Source: Opitutaceae bacterium
Lineage (GTDB): Bacteria > Verrucomicrobiota > Verrucomicrobiia > Opitutales > Opitutaceae
Assembly (NCBI GenBank): GCA_041395105.1
Contig: JAWLBB010000005.1
Coordinates: forward strand, 1-64,000
Reading direction: 5' to 3'
DNA: 64,000 nucleotides
In this document: piece by piece, positions 14,816 through 22,773 of the stretch
Position numbering within the stretch: position 1 is the stretch's first letter
How the letters are laid out: each line of letters begins with the position of its first letter
The notes under the pieces: model-generated
The model's database searches: none
What the model saw: only the letters and a program-made list of their open reading frames with translations
What the model was told of the DNA's origin: nothing
Translations under genes and position numbers: made by a program

Positions 14816-16254
14816 GCGTTCAGTTTGTTGCGCAGGGTGCGGATGCTGACTCCGAGCATATTCGCCGCCTGGGTCCGGTTGCCCCCGGTCTGACCAAGCA
14901 CGTTGAGGATATGCCGCTTCTCGATTTCCTCGAGCGGCAGGATCGGCTCCGTTTCATTCACCACCGGGGCCGGGGGAAAACCGCTGAAGACCTCCGGAAC
15001 AACCGATTGCGGCGGCGGCGCGGCCGTCATCCTCTCCGCCGGCGCAGCCTGAACCGGCGCAGGCGCGGCGGCCAGCCCTCCCCTCCCCGCGGGAACAAGC
15101 GCGCCGAGGGCTGAAAGATCCAGCAAACGGCCGGGTTCGGTCAGGATGACAGCCCGCTCGATCGTGTTCTGGAGTTCACGCACATTGCCCGGCCAATCAT
15201 GGGCCTGCAGCGCCTTGAGGGCCTGCTCGTGGATGCCCTTGACCCGGATGCCGTGCCGCCGGGAACAGCGCTCCAGAAAAGTGCCCGCCAGGCTGGCGAT
15301 GTCTTCCCGGCGATCGCGGAGCGGTGGCACGACAATGGGAAACACATTGAGTCGGTAATAGAGATCCTCGCGGAATTCACCCCGGTCGACGCAACTGCGC
15401 AGTTCCCGATTGGTCGTCGCCAGAACCCGGACATCCACCTTGATTGTCTTGTTGCCCCCCACCCGTTCGAATTCCCTCTCCTGGAGCACGCGCAGGAGCT
15501 TGGCCTGGACCTTGAGGGAGATCTCACTGATTTCGTCGAGCAGGATGGTCCCGTGGTTGGCCAGCTCAAAGCGCCCCTCCCGCCGCTGGAGCGCGCCGGT
15601 AAAGGATCCCTTCTCATGCCCGAAGAATTCACTCTCGATCAGCGATTCGCTGATCGCGGCGCAATTGACCCGGATGAAGGGCTGACGCGAGCGGGTGCCC
15701 GCCCGGAAAATCTCATTGGCGACCAACTCCTTGCCCGTTCCGTTTTCTCCCGAAATCAGGACGGTGGCCTCGGTCGGCGCCACGCGCCGGATCATCCGTC
15801 GAAGCAATTCCATGCCGGGCCCGTCACCGATCAGTTCGGTCGCATTGACGCTTTCCTGATTGAGAAACTGGTTGACCTTGACCAACTGGCTGAAGGATTC
15901 CGCCTTCTTCAGAATGACGTCGATCTGGTTGATGGAGAAAGGCTTGATCACGTAGTCAAACGCCCCCGCCCGCATGCAGTTGACGGCTGACTCGATCGTC
16001 CCGTGGCCCGTGATCATGACGACCAGGGGGCTGGCCGGGGAGGCCGCCAGGCGCTCCAGCAACTCGGTGCCGTCACCGTCGGGCAGGCGGACGTCGAGAA
16101 AGACGAGATCGAAGTCGTCCTTCTCCAATTGGCGGGTCGCTTCAGCCAGGGTGGCCACCCCGACCACGCTGTAGCGCCGGCGCCTGAGTTGCTCTTCGAG
16201 TGCCTTGCGGATGACCATCTCGTCGTCCAGCACCAGAATTCGTTCCAACGCCAT
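14779..16254 (-). CDS. Sigma-54-dependent response regulator (NtrC/FlgR/FleR type)
   Basis: 491 residues: receiver domain (MALERILVLDDEM; Asp in LVFLDVRLPDGDG; Lys in DYVIKPFS), AAA+ activator domain (Walker A ISGENGTGKE, L1 loop FFGHEKGSFTGA with Ser in place of the usual Ala of GAFTGA, Walker B GTILLDEIS, RYRLNVF-type region DLYYRLNVFPI) and a Fis-type HTH at the C-terminus (ANMLGVSIRTLRNKLNAYR). A Pro/Ala-rich linker (about 395-440) separates AAA+ and HTH. Its neighbourhood (fliS, flgM, fliD) and the sigma-54-like site before flgF suggest it controls middle flagellar genes; that link is inferred. Confidence 0.9.
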   Translation of the reverse strand: MALERILVLDDEMVIRKALEEQLRRRRYSVVGVATLAEATRQLEKDDFDLVFLDVRLPDGDGTELLERLAASPASPLVVMITGHGTIESAVNCMRAGAFDYVIKPFSINQIDVILKKAESFSQLVKVNQFLNQESVNATELIGDGPGMELLRRMIRRVAPTEATVLISGENGTGKELVANEIFRAGTRSRQPFIRVNCAAISESLIESEFFGHEKGSFTGALQRREGRFELANHGTILLDEISEISLKVQAKLLRVLQEREFERVGGNKTIKVDVRVLATTNRELRSCVDRGEFREDLYYRLNVFPIVVPPLRDRREDIASLAGTFLERCSRRHGIRVKGIHEQALKALQAHDWPGNVRELQNTIERAVILTEPGRLLDLSALGALVPAGRGGLAAAPAPVQAAPAERMTAAPPPQSVVPEVFSGFPPAPVVNETEPILPLEEIEKRHILNVLGQTGGNRTQAANMLGVSIRTLRNKLNAYRKDGVVIEGD

Positions 16255-16439
16255 AGGGGATTATTCGGACATTATCGGGTTTTCGCTTCCAGGGTGACTG
16301 GCCGGAATCAAGCAGAAGGGAACGGCCCGCCAAAAAGGTCAAGCTACGGACCGACCGACCGCATTCCAAGAAAAACCTGAAGGGCCGGATTCCAGCGTCG
16401 GGTGATGGGCCGACGGCACCGCTTCGTCCCAAGGGGTCT

Positions 16440-16817
16440 TCAGGCCTGACCGGCCAGGGTGCCCACCCCAGCGGGGACCGCCCTGCCATAGGTCCGGTGC
16501 AGTCGGCTGCACCGGGAATGCGTCCGGCCGAGGTCGGCCAGTGATTCGGAAACCGATTTCATGGCCAGCTCGAGAACCTCGAGGTTGGCCTTCTCGGTGG
16601 TCTGCAGAGCCCGGAGGCGCCCGTCGACACGCCTGGATTCCGACTCCGGGAAGTCCGCCTCTCGACGCATCGGCGCCAGCTTTGCCGCCAACGGGCGCTT
16701 GCGCGCCTGGAGTCGTGTAAGGTAGGCCAGATTGTTTTCCTTCAAGGCAAAGGTCTCGAGGCGGGTCAACTCCTCATAGGCCTGCAGCAGACGGTAGAAC
16801 TGAAGTGCCCGGTCCAT
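16440..16817 (-). CDS. Small helical protein, candidate FliT-like flagellar chaperone
   Basis: 125 residues, almost all alpha-helical and charged (YRLLQAYEELTRLETFALKE; LQTTEKANLEVLELAMKSV). It follows fliS by 3 bases on the same strand, the position FliT takes in many flagellar operons. FliT is a small helical export chaperone for FliD. No sequence signature separates it from other helical proteins, so the name rests on context. About 185 bases without a recognisable gene separate it from the sigma-54 activator start. Confidence 0.55.
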   Translation of the reverse strand: MDRALQFYRLLQAYEELTRLETFALKENNLAYLTRLQARKRPLAAKLAPMRREADFPESESRRVDGRLRALQTTEKANLEVLELAMKSVSESLADLGRTHSRCSRLHRTYGRAVPAGVGTLAGQA

Positions 16818-16820
16818 CTT

Positions 16821-17249
16821 TCAGGCCGTTCCGGAGAAATGGGTCAACTCGGACCGGTCCACGGTCTGCTTCTCCAGCATCTCCTGCCAGGAATCGCGGA
16901 TCTCCCCCAGCAGGCGGCCGACGGTCCGAATCGGTTCCACTTCCTTGCGCAGATTCGCCTCCATGATCTGGGTGTTCATGAAGTCGTAGAGCGCATACAT
17001 GTTGCCGGCGAAGTCGCCGCCCTGCCTCAGATCGAGGCAGCGCTGCAGTTCCGTGACGATATTCTGGACGCGGATCAGGTTGTTGTTGATCGCTTCGTTC
17101 CTCGCCCGGAGATCCTCCATCTCAAAACCCGCCTCGGCCGCGTTGAGAAACCGGAGTGCTCCATCGAAGAGCATCAGGATGAGGCGGCCGGGCCCGGCGG
17201 TTTCCACCGCCAGGGTCCGGTATGACTGGGAACTGTTGGATCTGATCAT
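16821..17249 (-). CDS. fliS: Flagellar secretion chaperone FliS
   Basis: 142 residues in the four-helix FliS fold that holds the flagellin C-terminus unfolded before export. Family features seen: a Tyr near the N-terminus (SQSYRTLAVETAGPGRLILMLFDGALRFL), the RNEAINNNLIRVQNIVTEL helix, and LYDFMNTQIMEANLRKEVEPI. Second gene of a flgM-fliS-fliT-like unit read from the sigma-28 promoter at 17657-17683. Two flagellins in the window are its expected clients. Confidence 0.92.
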   Translation of the reverse strand: MIRSNSSQSYRTLAVETAGPGRLILMLFDGALRFLNAAEAGFEMEDLRARNEAINNNLIRVQNIVTELQRCLDLRQGGDFAGNMYALYDFMNTQIMEANLRKEVEPIRTVGRLLGEIRDSWQEMLEKQTVDRSELTHFSGTA

Positions 17250-17322
17250 GCTTCCTCCCGGGAACTCCCGCCCGGTCGGTCACTGCGTCATCCGGTCTTT
17301 CGTCCGGATCGGGTTGGGGTGG

Positions 17323-17598
17323 CTAGGATTCGTCGAAGGGCACGATCAGAGCTGCGATCTTTCGGGTGATGTCCGGGCCGGGATAATTCGGATCCGCCAG
17401 CAACTGGCGACCGCGCTCGACGACCTCAGGGCGGACCTCCGGAATGGCGGCCATCGCGTTGCCGATCAATACCGAACGATCGACGGACAAGGAATCGCGC
17501 CGGCCACCGGGTCGGACCCCGGGGTCTCCCTGCCGTCGGGCGGCGTGACGCATCCCGTTGATGGGGATTCCGCTGTTATTGAGAGGATCAATGTTCAT
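17323..17598 (-). CDS. flgM: Anti-sigma-28 factor FlgM-like
   Basis: 91 residues. The C-terminal part carries the FlgM signature (MAAIPEVRPEVVERGRQLLA, then PDITRKIAALIV), the helix that binds sigma-28; the N-terminal half is polar and probably disordered, as in FlgM. It opens with MNIDPLNNSGIP. FlgM holds sigma-28 inactive until it is exported after hook completion. It lies directly behind a sigma-28 promoter, giving an autoregulatory loop. The gene for sigma-28 itself (fliA) is not in the window. Confidence 0.8.
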   Translation of the reverse strand: MNIDPLNNSGIPINGMRHAARRQGDPGVRPGGRRDSLSVDRSVLIGNAMAAIPEVRPEVVERGRQLLADPNYPGPDITRKIAALIVPFDES

Positions 17599-17656
17599 GG
17601 TGTCTTCCTTGATTGATTGTTTGTGGTGACTGCTTGTTTTTACCCTTTTTTACAAA

Positions 17657-17683
17657 CAATCGGCCAAATTGCGGAAAGCTTTA
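17657..17683 (-). promoter_or_regulatory. Sigma-28 promoter of flgM-fliS
   Basis: On the minus strand the -35 box TAAAGCTT (17683-17676), an 11-base spacer and the -10 box GCCGATTG (17664-17657) match the consensus TAAAGTTT-N11-GCCGATAA. The predicted transcript start is near 17650, about 52 bases before the flgM ATG. Confidence 0.82.
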
Positions 17684-17710
17684 GAGTAGTTTGGTTCTTT
17701 TGAACTGTAT

Positions 17711-18439
17711 TCACCTCTCAGGGAGGGTCGCAAAGACCGCATCCGCCACGTATTTGGAGTAACGCAGGGGGCTCTGCAGGATGCTGGACGAATTCTGAAG
17801 CGGGTATGGGGGCGCAGATTCGTCGAGGTGGAAGCGACGGGCGGCGGTGGAAACCGAGGGGTTCCCCGAGTCAAAGACCGTGTCAAATGCCCAAAGCACA
17901 TCCGCCGTCCCTGAAGTAACCAGCTTGCAGCGCACACCCATCACGATCGGGCGGTAAGGATGGTAGGAGGTCAGGTCGGAGAAGAGAACCGCATCCACCC
18001 CGAAACCTTCGATCAATGAGTTGTAACGGTCAGCCGGAATCGACTGAACCGAGGACACCTGGTCCCTGCCGAAAATCTGGCGGACCTGCACCGGAGAGAC
18101 CAGGACCACCTCGAACCGGTCGCGTTTCTGCAATTCCGCCGCGAAGGTCTGCTGCATTTCGGTCAGGTCCAGATGGTCCCACTCCTCCGAATAGAGGGGC
18201 AGGACCGCGACCCGTCGAACCGAATCCGGCAGAGGTCCCTTCTGGTAGAAATTGACCGGGACAAAAGCCTCGCCCACGGGCTGATCCCAGTCCTGGTCGA
18301 TCGTCCGACAGGCGCCGAGTCCCAAGAGGAGGCACCCGCCGAAAAGAACACCGGCCAAACGGGCTGGAATTCGATCGGGACGAGAGGTTGATCTGGATGA
18401 GAATGAAGGGACGGGACGGCTACTTCTGATTGATGGCAT
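17711..18439 (-). CDS. Putative outer-membrane lipoprotein
   Basis: 242 residues with a long basic N-terminus, a hydrophobic stretch and a lipobox (LLLGLGAC, Cys about residue 44), then a globular domain beginning RRVAVLPLYSEEWDHLDL with EMQQTFAAELQKRDRFEVV. That opening resembles the nucleotide-fold-like domain of GNA1162/CsgG-type lipoproteins (penicillin-binding-protein-activator-like), but there is no diagnostic motif. The start overlaps the fliD stop by 20 bases, so it is co-transcribed with fliD and could be a flagellar or envelope factor. The function is not recognised. Confidence 0.7.
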   Translation of the reverse strand: MPSIRSSRPVPSFSSRSTSRPDRIPARLAGVLFGGCLLLGLGACRTIDQDWDQPVGEAFVPVNFYQKGPLPDSVRRVAVLPLYSEEWDHLDLTEMQQTFAAELQKRDRFEVVLVSPVQVRQIFGRDQVSSVQSIPADRYNSLIEGFGVDAVLFSDLTSYHPYRPIVMGVRCKLVTSGTADVLWAFDTVFDSGNPSVSTAARRFHLDESAPPYPLQNSSSILQSPLRYSKYVADAVFATLPER

Positions 18440-20132
18440 TGTTCAGCGCCTGGAGTTGGCTGTTCATCGACGACTGGGCTTCTTCCATGCGGATGAAGCT
18501 CGCCGTGAGCGCCTCTCGTTGCTGAGTCAGGCGCCTCTCGATGGCAGCGATCTGTTCATCGAGGGATCGATTCTCCTTCTCGATGGTCTTGATCTGGGTG
18601 TCGAGCGTGCCGTCCGTGGCCGTGATATTTCCGATAAATGTGTCCAACCGCTTGGCGAGGCCACCGGTCGAATCACTAAAAAGTGTCTTCACCAGGTCGA
18701 GCTGCCCCGCCAGGGCATTGTCGAGAGTCGCCTGGTCGCGGATCTCGAGGGTAGTGCCTTCACTGGCAAAGCCGATCCCGATGTCGTCCAACCTACGGAT
18801 CGCGCCGGCCAACGCACTGCCGTCTCCAAAAACCAGCGAGCGAAGCCGGCGGCCGATTTCGTCGACCTCCCGGTTGGAGGTGAGAGTCGAGGTCGTGACC
18901 TTGCCGTCTTCGCCGATGGTGATGGCGGTCTGTGCCTCGATGTAGGCCTGAACCCCGTTGTACTTCGCGATGAAGTCGTTAACCTGGGCCTTGAGATCCT
19001 CGGTGTCCGAGGTCACCGTGACCGTCTGGGTGCCTTCGGTCTGGGCGGTCACGCTGAGGCCCTTGATCCCGTGCAGGGTTTCATCGAAGGTGTTGTCGGC
19101 CGCGATCAGGACCGGTCCGCCATTGACCCGCACTTCCGCGTTCCGGCCCCGGGTCAGGGATGAACCGGCGAGGAGCCCGAGTGAGTCGAGGAGTCCGCCG
19201 GCATCCTCGGTCAGCACCAGGCCACGGTCGCCGGTGATCGCGTTCTCCATGATGAACCGATCGTCCCGCGAGTCGTAGCGGATGGTCGCGCCGGCTTCCG
19301 AGGTGTTGATCCGGGACATGAGGGTCCGAACGCTGTCCGTATTGACGTTGAAGGTGATTTCCGTGCCGTTGACGAAGAAACGGCCGTTCCCATCGGCATC
19401 GACCGCCGTCACGGGGAGGAGTCCGCTCGTCGCGATCGGCTGATCGAGATCGACCGTTCCCAACGGAGCCGAACTGGTCACATTGCCCGTCCCGTTGTTG
19501 TAGAGCTGGGTGGCAAAAAGGAAATTGCTGGTGTCGTTTCCCCCACCAAGGACGACTTCGCCGGTTCCTGAAAGGGTGATCCGGTCCGTCGCCTGGTCAT
19601 AACTCGCACTGACCTGTCCATTGGTGGCCGTGGCGATCTTGTCGAAAATGTCCTGAAGGGTATCCGTCAATTCCACGTCAACCGCCTCACCGTTGATGTG
19701 AAAACGACCATCGGTGATCTCGGTTCCCATCCGGAGGTTGCTCAGGAGCAGCCCGGAAACATCGGAGTTTGCGCTGATCGAGCCGCCCACGTTGGCCGCT
19801 CCCGATCGGAGGGTCCGGGTGGCGACCTGCTCGACGCTGAAGGAGTAGGTCCCGGCCGGGGTCCCGTCCGCCGCGCCGGCCGTCCAGTTGAGATCCTCGT
19901 TGGAGAGCGAGGTGGCCCGGCGATCGTAAAGCGCCGATTCGTTGAGCCCCTTGGCCGTATCCTGCAGCTCGGTCAAGCGGGTCTTCAAATCGGCCAACGC
20001 ACCCAACTCCGTGGTGTTCTGGCTCTTCTCCGAGCGGACCCGATTCTGGGGTACACGCTCCACCGCGATCAATTGATCGACGACCGTCTTCCAATCAAAG
20101 CCCGAGGCCAGTCCGCTGAGCGATAGATCCAT
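18420..20132 (-). CDS. fliD: Flagellar filament cap protein FliD
   Basis: 570 residues. The N-terminal FliD_N domain (MDLSLSGLASGFDWKTVVDQL; VERVPQNRVRSEK) and C-terminal FliD_C coiled coil (DTQIKTIEKENRSLDEQIAA; RRLTQQREALTASFIRMEEA) match the hook-associated protein 2 family; the centre is a long Gly/Thr/Asn-rich beta region. FliD caps the filament and folds flagellin subunits as they arrive. It is transcribed from the sigma-28 promoter at 20170-20196 and followed by the overlapping lipoprotein gene. Its start lies in a divergent arrangement with flagellin 1. Confidence 0.95.
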   Translation of the reverse strand: MDLSLSGLASGFDWKTVVDQLIAVERVPQNRVRSEKSQNTTELGALADLKTRLTELQDTAKGLNESALYDRRATSLSNEDLNWTAGAADGTPAGTYSFSVEQVATRTLRSGAANVGGSISANSDVSGLLLSNLRMGTEITDGRFHINGEAVDVELTDTLQDIFDKIATATNGQVSASYDQATDRITLSGTGEVVLGGGNDTSNFLFATQLYNNGTGNVTSSAPLGTVDLDQPIATSGLLPVTAVDADGNGRFFVNGTEITFNVNTDSVRTLMSRINTSEAGATIRYDSRDDRFIMENAITGDRGLVLTEDAGGLLDSLGLLAGSSLTRGRNAEVRVNGGPVLIAADNTFDETLHGIKGLSVTAQTEGTQTVTVTSDTEDLKAQVNDFIAKYNGVQAYIEAQTAITIGEDGKVTTSTLTSNREVDEIGRRLRSLVFGDGSALAGAIRRLDDIGIGFASEGTTLEIRDQATLDNALAGQLDLVKTLFSDSTGGLAKRLDTFIGNITATDGTLDTQIKTIEKENRSLDEQIAAIERRLTQQREALTASFIRMEEAQSSMNSQLQALNNAINQK

Positions 20133-20169
20133 AAAGTAGCCCGCAGGAGGAGTCCTGCTTCACCTCTAG

Positions 20170-20196
20170 GTATCGGCACCGGACTGGGGGGCTTTA
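20170..20196 (-). promoter_or_regulatory. Sigma-28 promoter of fliD
   Basis: On the minus strand TAAAGCCC (20196-20189), an 11-base spacer and GCCGATAC (20177-20170). The predicted transcript start is near 20163, about 31 bases before the fliD ATG. Confidence 0.88.
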
Positions 20197-20322
20197 CCTA
20201 TAATATCACCATGGAGGAAAGGTCGGCCGTCCATCTCGGACCTGGCCCGTTTCCCCATTGGCCCGATGGGAAACCCCTCCCTCGGTCTGGCGTCTCTTCT
20301 CCGGGATCTGGATAATTTCCCC

Positions 20323-20349
20323 TAAACCGCGTACGAAACCCGCCGATAC
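20323..20349 (+). promoter_or_regulatory. Sigma-28 promoter of flagellin 1
   Basis: TAAACCGC (20323-20330), an 11-base spacer and GCCGATAC (20342-20349), almost identical to the divergent fliD promoter. The predicted start near 20356 leaves a leader of about 93 bases before the flagellin ATG. Confidence 0.9.
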
Positions 20350-20411
20350 ACCTCCCAGCAGATAACATCTTCTGCCCGGTGAGGTCGACCACCGCAAAAA
20401 AGCGGCCCGCC

Positions 20412-20443
20412 TCGGCACGGAAGCCGAAATCATACATCAAGGA
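20412..20443 (+). promoter_or_regulatory. Candidate two-site CsrA target in the flagellin 1 leader
   Basis: A 5-bp hairpin (TCGGC 20412-20416, GCCGA 20423-20427) presents GGA in its loop (ACGGAA). A second GGA at 20441-20443 lies in the ribosome binding site (CAAGGAAG, about 5 bases before the ATG). Paired GGA sites, one in a loop and one at the ribosome binding site, are the layout by which CsrA represses hag in Bacillus, where FliW relieves it. csrA and fliW are 2 kb away. Confidence 0.55.
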
Positions 20444-20448
20444 AGATC

Positions 20449-21246
20449 ATGTCAGTAGTCATCAACACCAACTACGCTGCGACGGTTGCCAACAACAACC
20501 TGTCGGCGAGCAACTCCATGCTCCAGCGCAGCCTTAATCGCTTGTCGAGTGGTCTGAAGATCGTTCAGCCCTCCGACGATGCCGGCGGACTTGCCGTTTC
20601 CATGAAATTGGAAGCCGCCATGAAACGGACCGATGCGGTCAGCACCAATATCGCCAACGCGATCTCCTTCCTGCAGACCCAGGACGGCGGACTCAAGACG
20701 GCCGGCAAGATCCTCAACCGCATGTCGGAGCTCAAAACCCTGAGCACGGACGTGACCAAGTCGACCACCGATGTCGCCAACTACGACACCGAGTTCACCG
20801 CCCTGAAGGCCCAGCTGACCGATCTCGCTTCCGAGACCTTCAACGGCGTCGATCTCTTCGGTGGTGGATCCCTGACCGTGGCCACGAGTGAGGACGGAGC
20901 CCAGAGCTTCGACATCACCCAGGCCGATGTCGCCACCAATGTCGCCACGATCACCGGTGCCGCCAATCTGGCCGCACTCGAGATCAGTGATCTCACCACC
21001 GCTCTCGAAAACGTGGCCACCAGCCGCGCGCAGAACGGTGCGGAGTCCAGCCGCCTGAGCTTCTCGGCTGACCTCCTGGTCAACAACCGGACCAACCTGG
21101 AAGCCGCCAACAGCCGCATCATCGATGTGGATGTGGCCCAGGAGTCCACTCAGCTGGCCCGCTACAGCATCCTGGTGCAGTCCGGCACCGCCATGCTCGC
21201 CCAGGCCAACGCCTCGTCCCAAGTCGCTTTGAGACTACTCGGCTAG
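20449..21246 (+). CDS. fliC: Flagellin 1
   Basis: A 265-residue short flagellin made of the D0/D1 core only. N-terminal helix with INTNYAATVANNNLSASNSM, LNRLSSGLKIVQPSDDAGGL and the C-terminal heptads (NSRIIDVDVAQESTQLARYS; LVQSGTAMLAQANASSQVAL). The surface D2/D3 domain is replaced by a short segment of about 45 residues rich in Thr, Ala and Asp. It is exported with FliS and polymerised under FliD. It sits alone on the plus strand behind a sigma-28 promoter and ends in two hairpins. It is clearly divergent from flagellin 2. Confidence 0.95.
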   Translation: MSVVINTNYAATVANNNLSASNSMLQRSLNRLSSGLKIVQPSDDAGGLAVSMKLEAAMKRTDAVSTNIANAISFLQTQDGGLKTAGKILNRMSELKTLSTDVTKSTTDVANYDTEFTALKAQLTDLASETFNGVDLFGGGSLTVATSEDGAQSFDITQADVATNVATITGAANLAALEISDLTTALENVATSRAQNGAESSRLSFSADLLVNNRTNLEAANSRIIDVDVAQESTQLARYSILVQSGTAMLAQANASSQVALRLLG

Positions 21247-21265
21247 TCTTACCTGACGATGATTG

Positions 21266-21295
21266 GCCGGCTTCCCTTTTTCCGGGGAAGCCGGC
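21266..21295 (+). terminator. Hairpin just after flagellin 1
   Basis: Perfect 11-bp stem GCCGGCTTCCC / GGGAAGCCGGC with an 8-base T-rich loop, 20 bases after the stop. It is not followed by a T run, so it may stabilise the mRNA 3' end instead of ending transcription alone. Confidence 0.5.
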
Positions 21296-21324
21296 TCAAT
21301 CAGCCGGTCTGAACGGCAAGAAGA

Positions 21325-21365
21325 CCGGACCCGGTTGCCCACAGGCAGCCGGGTCCGGCTGTTTT
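21325..21365 (+). terminator. Rho-independent terminator of flagellin 1
   Basis: Perfect 10-bp stem CCGGACCCGG (21325-21334) / CCGGGTCCGG (21349-21358), followed by CTGTTTT. It lies within a 380-base stretch without a gene (21247-21627) that otherwise holds the hairpin before it and a REP pair after it. Confidence 0.7.
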
Positions 21366-21404
21366 CAGACCCCAGTGGTCGGACACGCATGATCTGAGGG
21401 GTTG

Positions 21405-21476
21405 GGTGGGAGAGGCTTTACGCCTCGATTCTCGTCCAAGCGGCTCTGGATCGAGGCGTAAAGCCTCTCCTGCAGG
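21405..21476. repeat. REP inverted pair, GTAGGAGAGGC family, between the flagellins
   Basis: GTGGGAGAGGCTTTACGCC on the left faces GGCGTAAAGCCTCTCCTGC on the right with a longer (about 25-base) spacer. Intergenic copy of the family found inside gspJ and gspK. Confidence 0.8.
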
Positions 21477-21627
21477 CTCTCGTCGATACCTGACACCCAT
21501 CAGTTGATCAGTGTCGGTCTGCCAGCCCCGTCGAACAATCGTCCTACCGGCAATACGGGAGTGCCCATTTGTAACATAATACGTTACAAACGCCCGTGGA
21601 GATCGGGAAAACGGGTGTCCCGGGATT

Positions 21628-21840
21628 TCACCGGCCGCAGGTGGCGAGGAAGAAGCGCTGATCGGTTCCGTGTTCCCCCACCCTTGCCCGGACAGTTGCT
21701 CCGCAACGGGGGCAGCGGCCGACATAGGCCAGCCCGTCCGCATTCAGATAGAGTCGGCCGTAGACGCGGCAGTTGACAAAGTGAACTCCGAGAAATCGAC
21801 GTTCACTCTTCTTGAGACTCTCCGGATTCTTGTTGGACAT
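21628..21840 (-). CDS. Small conserved zinc-ribbon-like protein
   Basis: 70 residues with FLGVHFVNCRVYGRLY, then GRCPRCGATVRARVG and a final RFFLATC: one Cys, a CxxC knuckle and a last Cys suggest a small treble-clef or rubredoxin-like metal site. Similar short proteins are, to my recollection, common in Planctomycetes and Verrucomicrobia, but no function is known. It lies between two flagellins on the minus strand, behind the flagellin 2 terminator hairpin. No clear ribosome binding site is visible. Confidence 0.6.
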   Translation of the reverse strand: MSNKNPESLKKSERRFLGVHFVNCRVYGRLYLNADGLAYVGRCPRCGATVRARVGEHGTDQRFFLATCGR

Positions 21841-21855
21841 CAGGCCGGGAAGAAG

Positions 21856-21889
21856 AAGGCCGGGGGGTCCGGAAGGGCCCCCCGGCCTT
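21856..21889 (-). terminator. Hairpin after flagellin 2
   Basis: Perfect 12-bp stem AAGGCCGGGGGG / CCCCCCGGCCTT with a 10-base loop, about 33 bases after the flagellin 2 stop and before the zinc-ribbon gene. The T run is weak (CTTCTTC follows on the minus strand). Confidence 0.6.
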
Positions 21890-21921
21890 GATCAGGATGG
21901 GTGTATGCTATGGGAAAAGGA

Positions 21922-22749
21922 TCACTGCAGCAGCTTGAGAACGGTCTGCGGAACGGCATTGGCCTGGGCGAGCATGGCGGTGCCCGACTGCACAAGAATA
22001 CTTGCCTTGGCCAGCTCGGTCGATTCCTCGGCGACGTCAACATCGCGGATCCGCGAGATGGCCGCCTCCAGATTCTCATTCTGGACAACAAGCTGGGCAC
22101 CCGCCACCTCCAGTCGCGACTGCGATGCCCCGAGGGTCGCCCGTTCAGTCGCGATCTGCTGGATGGCATCGGTCACCAGGGCCGCCGAGTTGGTCACATC
22201 GGTCGAACCGGCCAGGAGCTGGGCAAACGGCTGGGTCGCATCCTGAAGATTGGTCTCACCGATGGTCATGACCTGGTCGGAGGCTTCGCCGATCGTCACG
22301 GTCAGGCCGCCGGGATTGGGACCGAAGAGCTCGATCCCGTTGAAGGTGCCCAACGGGCTGCTGCTGCCCAGTCCGATGGTATCGGCCAGTTGTTCCTTCA
22401 GGGCCTGGAACTCCGTATCGTAAAGGGCGATATCCTCGGTGTTCTTGGTCACGTCCTTCGCCATCATGGTCAGCTCGCTCATCCGGGTGAGCACCTTGGT
22501 CATGCTCTTCATGAACCCGTCGGCGGTCTGCACGTAGGAGACGGCATTCTGGACATTCGTCCTGGCCGCCTGGATACGCGAACCCTGGGCGTCGAGTTTT
22601 TCCGAGACGGCGAGTCCGGCGGCATCGTCCGAGGGCTGGACGATCTTCGAGCCCGAGCTCAGTCGGGCAAGTGACTTTCCCAAAAGGGCCTGGCTGTCCG
22701 CCAGGTTGCGGGAGGCACTGATGGCGTGGATATTTGTGTTGATGACCAT
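21922..22749 (-). CDS. fliC2: Flagellin 2
   Basis: 275 residues, again a core-only flagellin: INTNIHAISASRNLADSQAL, LARLSSGSKIVQPSDDAAGL, and at the end AISRIRDVDVAEESTELAKA and LVQSGTAMLAQANAVPQTVL. It differs from flagellin 1 at many positions and in the centre (residues about 130-190), so the filament may contain two subunits. It follows csrA by 25 bases and shows no sigma-28 promoter of its own, which suggests it is read with fliW and csrA. The upstream leader has no GGA hairpin like that of flagellin 1. Confidence 0.94.
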   Translation of the reverse strand: MVINTNIHAISASRNLADSQALLGKSLARLSSGSKIVQPSDDAAGLAVSEKLDAQGSRIQAARTNVQNAVSYVQTADGFMKSMTKVLTRMSELTMMAKDVTKNTEDIALYDTEFQALKEQLADTIGLGSSSPLGTFNGIELFGPNPGGLTVTIGEASDQVMTIGETNLQDATQPFAQLLAGSTDVTNSAALVTDAIQQIATERATLGASQSRLEVAGAQLVVQNENLEAAISRIRDVDVAEESTELAKASILVQSGTAMLAQANAVPQTVLKLLQ

Positions 22750-22773
22750 GAGGTTTCTTCTCTTAAGACGGGA

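Noticed and set aside
20452..21222. Minus-strand open frame opposite flagellin 1
   Set aside because: Shadow of the flagellin gene; composition Gly/His/Asp-rich with no domain.
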